DNA of 64,000 bases. It comes from Adiantum capillus-veneris. Lineage: Eukaryota; Streptophyta; Polypodiopsida; Polypodiales; Pteridaceae. Positions 56,253 to 64,000 of this stretch are shown one piece after another; the first letter of the stretch is position 1; every line of letters starts with the position of its first letter. The stretch lies in contig CM043964.1 in NCBI GenBank assembly GCA_014529385.2, positions 138,116,029 through 138,180,028 of the forward strand, in the 5' to 3' direction. The notes under the pieces were generated by a model, which saw only the letters and a program-made list of their open reading frames with translations, searched no databases and was not told the DNA's origin. Position numbers and translations under genes: made by a program.

Positions 56253-57009
56253 CAGGTGTCAATGTATGAATACGTCATCCAACTCACCATGTGCCAATTT
56301 TAGTGTTCTTCTTGGTATGTAGTGAGCACCTACCGAGTAATCCCTGCATTGAAGGGCAACAACACGGCGTTCACCACTACCTCCAACCACCATAAGCTCA
56401 CCAGGGCATGCTTTCTCTCTCTTAAAATACATACTTTGTGATTTTATTGTGTTGTACTACTGCTAGGGCTTTTGCTACAGAGGCTTTCAAGCTCTCAGCT
56501 TTAGCAGTCATGGTGTCTAATGCCGCTTGTATTTTTTTGAGCTTTTGTGTCTACCCATACAAGACTCAAACAAGCAAGTTTGTGTAGAGGAAGACTTACT
56601 TGTGGTGGTGAAAGATCCATATAGAGAGTATCAAGGAGTGCCGGATAGCATTGCTGCAACTGTTGAAGAAGTGGTGTGTAGCGAAGAAGGTCAGTACTAC
56701 AATCTCAAAGAGGTCTTTGCAGATTATGAGGCAAGCGGCACAAGAGGATACGAGTAAAGTGAAGATGGGTGAACCTTTGTGTAGCTATACGTATAGGGCC
56801 ATGAATGCACCATCCTTGGCCGTCTGGAAGTTATATGCACCATTTGTGATGTGTCCTTCATGCAATGGTCCATTATAATCATTATTATTGACAAGATCCT
56901 TTTGATGATTGTGGCCTTTATTTTTTGCTGGTGACTGTTCCGTGATGTGAACAAATTGTCCCACTGGCTGTGGTCCAATTGTTCATAACTAGTCTATGGT
57001 TGAATCTAC
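56253..57009. other. Gap between the W integrase and its downstream coding relic
   Basis: Short open frames exist on both strands here (for example 56527-56757 forward and 56724-56978 reverse) without recognisable motifs. I make no assignment. Confidence 0.35.
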
Positions 57010-58358
57010 ATTGATTCTAGAATTACCTCCATTGGTTTGATGTGAAACAAATCCAAGGAATCATCTTCAAATTCAGGTTGTAAATGTGGTACTAGTTCTA
57101 CTGGGATTTCCTTTGTCCTTGCATAGTATAACTTGATCTTGGACCCATTGTATACACCTAGTAACAACAATCCCGATAAATCTTTGAGCCTTATTGTACC
57201 ATTGGAGAATACCCAATCTAAGCTATTTTCAAATTTGGCTTCTTCGGTCCTAGTTTAGACTAATATAACAGTACCAGATCACCCCTCTAAAATTCTCGTA
57301 CCTTTATCCTACTGTTCTGCCAGTGTTTCCTTCTTTGCTGAAATACTTCTTCTTCTAGCATGGCCCTTTGTATAATTTCATCCAGCCTTGAAAACTCATC
57401 CAGTCTCTGCTTTTAATTTTGATTAAAATCCATTCCATATTCAACTAGCATTCTCAAACTAGGAATAACAAACTCCATTGGTACTACTAAATCTGTGCCA
57501 TACACCATTCTGAAAGGTGTCATGCCATAAGTGACCTTGTAGGTAGTTATATAAGCCCATAACATTGTATGAAGCTTAGTGTCCCATTTGTGCAGCTCCT
57601 AGTCATATAAGCCCATAACATTGTCTGAAGCTTAGTGTCCCATTTGTGAAGCTCCTTTTGAACTATCTTGGTGAGGATAATCTTAATGGTTTTATTCCTG
57701 CTTTCTACTTGGCCATTGCACCTGGGATAATACAGTGTGGATTTCTTGTGCTTTACTGAAAACATCTCAGTCAGTATCTAAATAGTTTTATTAACAAGTG
57801 CATTCCCTGATCTGAAACTATTTCTACTGGACATCCATATCTGCATATGATGTTTTCATACAAAAATGTAGTTGCTGATTTGGCAATGTTGTCTCGTAAG
57901 GCCTTTGCTTCAACCCACTTGCTGACATAACAAGTAGCCATAATTATATACTTATTCTTCCTTGGAGTGAAAAAAGCTTTGACATTAGCTATCATAGCTT
58001 GCCACCATAATCCTACCTGAAGGATCTTCTTATATGTGACATCAATTGAAAAGTTCCCTCCAACATCTCCATTATGAGATTCAATGATCACGTGCATTCT
58101 TCCTCTCATTGACACACATTTTCAAAGAACACCGTCAATGTCTAGTCTATAAAGTGCTCCAACAATGATAGTGAATTTTAGACTTTTTATGATTAGTGCT
58201 TTCCTCTTATTTTGGGACCAATCATCTGGAAACTTTCCTAGTTGAAGAAAATCATAAACATCCTACCATTTTGGGTCTAGATCTTCTTCAATTGTTGTCT
58301 GGAATAATTCAACTTCTATTGCTCATTCCTCGATGAAGTTTTTGAACAACCTTCTGTG
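57010..58358 (-). pseudogene. Gypsy relic W integrase
   Basis: Right to left: DVYDFLQLGKFPDDWSQNKR (about 58205-58265), then SLKFTIIVGALYR (about 58150-58190), ESHNGDVGG and ILQVGLWWQAM (about 57990-58080), KYIIMATCYVSKWVEAKALR (about 57895-57955) and GCPVEIVSDQGMH (about 57800-57835). KSTLYYPRCNGQVESRNKTI (about 57680-57740) and WDTKLQTMLWAY follow. After a roughly 48-bp duplication (57553-57660) comes TYKVTYGMTPFRMVYGTDLV. The C-terminal domain ends near 57010 with YNGSKIKLYYAR. It continues the pol relic at 62914-64000; the two were separated by insertion of D/E-family LTR sequence. Confidence 0.87.
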
Positions 58359-58766
58359 CTCGAAGGTGCTTGAGGCCTTGGGACTAAGTCTTGGGATAGT
58401 TAATTCTTTTTACGAAGTCTATGTTATGCTCGTGATGCATGAAGCTTTCCATGTTCATTGCATCACCTAGGTCACAAGAAACACAAAGATTGTATTGTGC
58501 CAATTCTCTCTTGATGGGAGAATCTATAACACAAATGCCTATTGGAGGGCGGACAGGCTCCACATGAATCTGGTCCTCAATTGTTGTCAATTCTCAAAAC
58601 TCTCTCTCTTGCAAAAGTATTGTTCATGCCAAGTTAATTAAGTATTATGATTATGTTGCTACTATCAATTAAGTTCACCCTCTATGTTCTCAAAGTAATC
58701 TCACAAAAATTCTCTCTTTAATTCTCCTAATTTTGCTGTTCTCAAAGCTCATAGGCCATTTCCATT
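58359..58766 (+). repeat. LTR fragment, D/E family, forward (copy 3)
   Basis: The last 408 bp of the family LTR (CGAAGGTGCTTGAGGCCTTG to CATTTCCATTACA) starts abruptly where W integrase coding stops, so its left end is a truncation point. It is oriented opposite to the two LTR copies on its right. Confidence 0.88.
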
Positions 58767-59421
58767 ACACACACTATGGAGCAGACTTCCTTTCCCCTAC
58801 AACAAAGATTACTGAGAATGTATTTAAGAAGCTTCTAGAACAACCAGAATTTTCTGAAGCTTTCACAATTTAGAAGCTACCACCCCAGTCTTCACAATCT
58901 TAGAAGGAGAAGGCAACATCTGGCCTCGCCGGAGTCCATGATTGTTGTAGTGGAAAGTCTAGTAAACGAGACACGACAAGTCTGAAGAGACTTGGCCAAA
59001 GCTGTCCACTAATCTAATGAAGGATCAAGTAGAGGATTCATCACAGAGCCATCCAGTAACCAAACAAGAGGAAATGGGATGGAATTGTGAAGATACTCAA
59101 GAGGAAAAGTCTTCTGGTTCGATAGAAGCAACTCTAGAAATGAACAAGATAAGATCTATGCGAAGTTTTGTGAATGCATTTAGAAGTTAACAGTAGAACT
59201 GGATGACATAACATGCACATTTCCAAAGGCCACACAATTTATCTTTGTGTGTTTACTTAATGTATTCTTTGGAAATTCAAAACCTTAGTTGCTACTCCTC
59301 TTAGCCTTTGAAGATCAGCACTTAAGCATCTACACCCACAGCTCAAATTGGTTAATATAGAAAGTAGTGGAGTGGGTCTAATATTGTAGAATTTTTTAGG
59401 GATAGATCCTTTCAGACTTAA
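58767..59421 (-). other. Leader-like internal sequence of a D/E-family element
   Basis: Near 59250-59340 the reverse strand reads GAGGAGTAGCAACTAAGGTT, matching the leader of element D just before its gag (GAAGAGTAGCGACTAAAGTT, about 10251-10270). It therefore continues the leader found at 60996-61226 across the solo LTR. The rest toward 58767 is not recognised and has no clear gag. Confidence 0.55.
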
Positions 59422-60995
59422 TGTAACATTTAATGGCCTAAAATCTTTTGTGTAGCGGAATTTAGCATGAACATAGTGGGCATTTCATTAGAGTTGATTC
59501 CTAATGAGAATTACAAGAGTGCTTGGGTGGAGAGAGCAACAAAAAGCATAACACCTAGTTTGATAGCATCGACAATACTTTCAAAAGAGAGAGCAATTAA
59601 GCTATTGACAACAATTGAGGACCGGATTTGCATGGAGCCGGTCCCCCCTCCAAAAGGCTTTGTATTATGGTTTCTCCCATCAAGAGAGACATTGTACAAT
59701 ACAATTCTTTGTGTTCCTTCAAGACTAGCTAGTGCAATGAAGATGGAAGCTTCATACACCAATCAAAACACTTAATCAAACACAACTTGAATTATCCCCG
59801 TTCTCAGACCCAAGACCTCACACACCTTCGAAGATGGTGAGAGCTAGCAGGGTATGAGAGTAGATTGAGAGGAAAAAGAAGTATCTTACGAGAAAGAAGT
59901 ACATCTCCTCACATAATCACTCATATTAGCATAGCTTAGCTTAGTAATTAGCTTGGTAGAGAAGATGAGCATGCATTGAAGCTTGGCTCTTGGTTGGATT
60001 TGCATCCACATGCCAAGAGAGTGTTGATGTAGGCTTCTATCTCACAAGCTTGGAGTAGGTGATGAGCTCTCCATTAAAGCTTGGGAGGAGATAGAGTATT
60101 TTCCCTTCACACATGGTCAAGTGTGAGAGTGTGTGTGTCAATGCCAAGCAAAAATCAGCCCCCCCCCCTCTCTTGGGCGAGCCCTAGCTGCTAAATAAGT
60201 CTGGCCTTTGCCTCATTGGACCTCCCCAGGTCAAGCCAATAGGGATTAAGCAGCATAAGTGATAGCCTTCTGACATGTGTCCCCCTTTCCCCTTTTGTGA
60301 GAGCTTTAGGTAATTAAATAATTAAACTAAACTCTCATTGGACCCCTTTGCCTCCTGGCCAATAGGAATCAGGCAAGCCATGGGGCTCCTGAATGCTCAT
60401 TGGACCCTTTGGGAGACTGCCCAATAGTCTTCTAGGACACTTAATTCTTATTGGTTTCTTTTATTAAATGTTTTTAAATTAATTAAACTAGATTTACTCT
60501 AGCTTAATTCTCATTGGTCCACTTCAAGGGTCTTCCAATAGGAATTGGGCACACCTTGTGGGCATCTGGCCTAGGGAGCTGACATGTGTCCCTCATTCCC
60601 TTTGTGTAAAGGGAGCCTGTGTGTGTGTGTGTGGCTTTCTCTCTCATCCCCTAGCTTTGGGGCTCGCCCCCTCCCATGTAGGGATATGCAAAGACTTTTA
60701 GGGCACACACTAAGCATCCAATTTTCCCTAAGGTTGACCTTTGGACACAACCTTAGCATTTTGGAAGTCTTAATGGGCTGAACCTTAGGGTCTTTTTGGC
60801 CCATTGTTTCACATGGCTCTTTTGCAGATGGCCCCCCCTTTGGATCCCTATTTTCCCTCCTTTGGATCCCTACTGTGGCCGGTCTGCTAACTTAACCAAT
60901 ATTCTATCTTTTTCTCCCTTGGCACTTCCCCACATTAAATGATCAGTTTAATATGAGAAAATCATTTAGGAGAATTAGATATTGATTATTATGAC
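59422..60995 (-). repeat. Solo LTR, D/E family, reverse (copy 4)
   Basis: On the reverse strand it begins TGTCATAATAATC at 60995 and ends near 59422 with a diverged form of the family terminus (ATGGCC...TTACA). It is 1574 bp long. Flanks are CTTAA (59417-59421) and CTTAT (60996-61000), a five-base duplication with one mismatch. Leader sequence of a family member continues on both sides, so it is an insertion. Its ends are more diverged than those of copies 1, 2 and 5. Confidence 0.8.
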
Positions 60996-61226
60996 ACTTA
61001 TTATGGCTCAATAATGGTAAAGCTGTAGGCAAGTCTAAAAAGACCCCATTATTAGGACCAAAGCTCTCGAGGTGTGCACCATATCCCACATAGTGGGCTC
61101 AATAAAATCGATAATAGATCCCAGTCCCACTTACCCTAATATAATTAACAAAATCAACCATTAATATACTACTTAAGTACCTCTCTTCTTAAGCAAGAAA
61201 AGGGAAACCAAATGCTCTGATACCAA
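60996..61226 (-). other. Primer-binding site and leader of a reverse-strand family member
   Basis: The PBS TGGTATCAGAGC (reverse strand) lies at 61214-61225, one base from the LTR edge at 61227. The following leader (CTTGCTTAAGAAGAGAGGTA, and the later CCATTATTGAGC) matches that of element D (9950-10130). The leader is cut at 60995 by the solo LTR. Confidence 0.9.
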
Positions 61227-62913
61227 TGTAATGGAAATGGCCTATGAACTTTGAAAATAGAGGAAATAGGAGAATTAAAGAGAGCATTTTTGTGAGATTA
61301 CTTTGAGAACATAGAGGGTGAACTTAATTGAAAGTAGCAACATAATCATAGTACTTAATTGACTTGTCATGAGCAACACTTTTGCAAGAGAGAGAGTTTT
61401 GAGAATTGACAATAATTGAGGACCCAGTCCCCCCTCCAAATAGGCATTTGTCTTATAGATTCTCCCATCAAGAGAGACTTGGTACAATACAATCTTTTTG
61501 TTCCTTGTGACCTAGGTGATGCAATGAAGATGGAAATATTCATGCATCACGAGCGTAACATATACTTTGTAAAAAGCATTAACTATCCCAAGGCCTCAAA
61601 CACCTTCGAAGGTGGAGAGAGCTAGTGGGGAAGGAGGGTAGGGAAGAGGAAGAAGAAACATTCATAGGAGAAAGAAATAGTTCCTCACTTATCATCACTC
61701 TTCTTGCTAGCATACATAATCGCATAGTAATGAAGATGAATAAGATGGCAAGCTTAAGCATTGAATCATGGCTCTTGGTTGGATTTTCATTCCATAGCCA
61801 AGAGTGTTGGTACATAGGCTTTCAGCTTCTCTACTAGCTTGGAGAAGGAGATGGAGCTCTTGCACTTTGCACTTCACACAATGAGAGTGTGTGTGAGTGT
61901 GTGTGGGAGAGTATATCCCCCAAGCAACCCCCCTTCTTGATTTTGTTGACCCACTCTTCTAGCTCAACTTGGAAGCTCATTGGACCCGTGCAATCTTGGC
62001 CAATCACATGCAAAATGCATATCAAGAAATAAGGGTAGTCTTGGGACAAGTGTCCCCCTTTCCCCATTGAGACAAGTAATTCAATCAACTAAATTATCAT
62101 TGGACCCCTTGGGAGGCTAACCAATTGGCTTTAGGCACACCATGAGGGCAACATGGGTAGGGGCTTGACATGTGTCCTTGCTACCTCTTGAGGCTTGGCC
62201 TTACCCTATGTGTGTGTGTGTGTGGGGGTGTTCTCTCTCATCCCCTAGCTTTAGGGATCTCCCCCTCCTTTGTAGAATTTTGTTGACTTTTGGAACACAA
62301 GCACCTTAGTCAGCAAGCACAACAAAGCACCTCAAGCTTGGGTAGTGTTCCCACAAGCACCTCAAGCTCCCTAGTTGGTAAGCATGACAAGCACCTCAAG
62401 CATCTTAGTCAGCAAGCATGACAAGAATGTCAATCATCTTAGTCATCAAGCATGACAAGCATGACAAGCACCTCAAGCATCTTAGTCAGCAAGCACGACA
62501 AGAATGTCAAGCATCTTAGTCGTTAAGCAAGACAAGCATGGCAAGCACCTCAAGCGTAGCCCTAGCTTGAGGTGCTTAGTCATCAAGCACGACAAGCATG
62601 TCAAGCATCTTAGTCATCAAGCATGACAAGCACCTCAAGCATAGCCCTAGCTTAACTAAGGTGAAAGGACTTTTAACAATAACCTTTGGAGGTTTCAATG
62701 AAGCTAACCCTAGGGTCTTTAAGCTCCATTGGCTAGCCTTGCTCTTTGACAGACCATGTCTCATTTGGACCTCTTCACCATTGGCCTCGTGTTGAGATAG
62801 ATCTGTAAGCACATGTTTATATTCTAACCCTTGTTCTCGTTTATTCTCCCACATTAAATAATTTTTAATATGAGAAAATCATTTGGGTTGGTTAGATATA
62901 AGATTTTATGACA
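61227..62913 (-). repeat. 5' LTR of a reverse-strand family member (copy 5)
   Basis: 1687 bp on the reverse strand, from TGTCATAAAATC (62913) to CATTTCCATTACA (61227), followed by the PBS. Its outer edge abuts W RNase H coding directly at 62914, so the element inserted into W. It contains an expanded minisatellite (62290-62640). Confidence 0.93.
62290..62640. repeat. Minisatellite inside the family LTR
   Basis: Irregular head-to-tail copies (about eight) of a roughly 38-bp motif built from CATCTTAGTCA, TCAAGCATGACAAGC and ACCTCAAGC. The same stretch in the LTR at 8339-9914 holds only two to three copies, and the LTR at 12175-13996 carries a different expanded block. Spacing is irregular and there are no unique spacers. 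Confidence 0.85.
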
Positions 62914-64000
62914 ATATGTTTTTCCTAGCTTGTGGAAAATCTTGAATTTGAAATCCATTATAAAAATCATCCACCTGAATAAACTTCCTTGTATAATAAC
63001 CTTGTTGATAAAAAACAAAAGATCTTGATGATCTACACAAAAGTGAAATAGCTTGCCTAGTAGATAATGTATAAATTTGGTAGCGCTGAATACCATTTTT
63101 AGTGCTTCTCTTTCTGTAGTCGAGTACCCTTGCTGAGTTGTACTGAACATGTGACTGGAAAAGTAGACCAAGTAGTCTGTCTTCCCATCAGGCTGGGCCA
63201 GTATGGCTCCCATAGACATTCCAAAAGTGTCTACATGTACATGGAAAATAACATCCTAGTTAGGCTGGCAAAGTACTAGCTCTTGTTGATCGCATTTTTT
63301 AAGCACTAGAAACTTTGGTCACATTCTTCAGTCCAGATGAATTTATTCCCTTTCTTAGCCAGGTCATATAAAGGTAATGCATTGGATGTGAACATATGAA
63401 CAAACCTCCCATAGAAGTTTATGTATCCCAAAAGGAACTCACCGTGGTTGGTGCTCTAGCTTGCTGAATGTACTTGATCTTATCATTTTCCATTTCAATC
63501 CCATTCCTAGACACTATATGTACCAAACTTTGTCCCTTCAAGACCATGAATACTGACTTGAAGGGGTTCAGACAGATCCTTTTCCCTTTGCACCTTTTGA
63601 ACACCATTTCCATCTAAACAATAAATGCATCTCTTTAGTGGAGAACACCGTGAATTCATCCACAAAGATGGCCAAAAACTTATGCAAAAATTTCCATAAT
63701 ACATCACTGAAAAGTTGTTGGAGCATTGCATAGCCCAAATGGAATCACGAGATACATGAATGCTCCCCATTTAGTGATAAATGTAATTTTGGCCCTATCC
63801 TCAGGTGCGATCAATGGAAAAGGATCCTTAATGGTTTGGGAATTCAATATTCTTTAGTCCACACATATTCTCAATTTCCTGTTCTTCTTAGGGATTACCA
63901 CTATAGGAAACAACCAATCACTACTTGCTACCTCTATGATGAACCCTACTTTAAGAAGGTTTTTAATCTCCTCCTTAATCTTCTTAGCATAGTTAGGGTT
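62914..64000 (-). pseudogene. Gypsy relic W reverse transcriptase and RNase H
   Basis: Read from the right edge of the window leftward: RT with MYLVIPFGLCNAPTTFQ (about 63705-63755), then LAIFVDEFTVF (about 63645-63675), where the second catalytic Asp of F-x-D-D is Glu. NPFKSVFMVLKGQSLVHIVS (about 63500-63560) and GIEMENDKIKYIQQARAPTT follow. RNase H has SMGAILAQPDGKTDYLVYFS (63160-63217), STTEREALKMVFSATKFIHY and FCVDHQDLLFF. It stops at 62914 within GKTYCH, where copy 5 of the family LTR begins. The rest (integrase) resumes at 58358. Upstream RT lies beyond the window. Confidence 0.88.

Noticed and set aside
62290-62640. A CRISPR-like array
   Set aside because: The repeats are irregular, without unique spacers of constant length, and lie inside a plant LTR; it is a minisatellite.
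59422-62913. A complete short element with two LTRs and a 231-bp interior
   Set aside because: There is no PPT before the left LTR, the outer flanks do not match (CTTAA against ATATG), and leader sequence resumes left of 59422; a solo LTR in a leader explains it better.

Overview
This window looks like repeat-rich nuclear DNA of a land plant. The one intact host gene is a nuclear-encoded chloroplast light-harvesting (LHCII, Lhcb1/2-type) gene with two short GT-AG introns. The rest is mostly LTR retrotransposons and DNA-transposon relics. The primer-binding sites I can read match plant initiator tRNA-Met. The genome is AT-rich and heavily nested, and it carries Mutator-like transposase relics of a type I associate with seedless plants. 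A fern or another seedless vascular plant is my best guess; the species cannot be fixed from sequence alone.

Layout, left to right. 1-4135: the 3' part of a Ty1/Copia element (A), inserted in an older Copia relic (B, 4136-5900). 6547-8333: a reverse-strand Ty3/Gypsy relic (C). 8339-15265: a Gypsy element (D) with 5' LTR, PBS, gag and partial pol, split by a solo LTR of its own family (12175-13996, target duplication TGATT). 15586-17870 and 20203-22146: two reverse-strand Mutator-like (MULE) transposase relics with SWIM zinc-finger tails. Beside the first is a forward-strand remnant that resembles a SAM-dependent methyltransferase (17875-18353). 24030-34057: a second Gypsy copy (E) with a chromodomain-like tail, split by a nearly intact reverse-strand Copia element (F, 24629-30178, target duplication TCTAC). 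34058-38400 holds little that I recognise. 38411-38549: a tRNA-derived SINE. 39100-40480: LHCB promoter and gene. 41748-43268: a small TRIM-like LTR element, apparently cut by the 3' LTR of a large reverse-strand Gypsy element (Z, about 43270-53950). 55660-64000: another reverse-strand Gypsy relic (W), opened up by three LTRs of the family D/E type.

The most unusual item is element Z. Downstream of its integrase, in the same reading frame, lies a degraded domain that reads like a retropepsin. It is followed by about 6.7 kb of further sequence, including a long coiled-coil coding relic, before a polypurine tract and a 3' LTR. Just downstream of that LTR's TATA box is a roughly 350-bp near-perfect inverted repeat.

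Apart from LHCB, nothing here works as a host pathway. The window is a stratigraphy of insertions, and several relative ages can be read from target-site duplications and from reading frames that resume across insertions. Element F is the most complete transposon: its gag and pol are open apart from one 11-bp tandem duplication.
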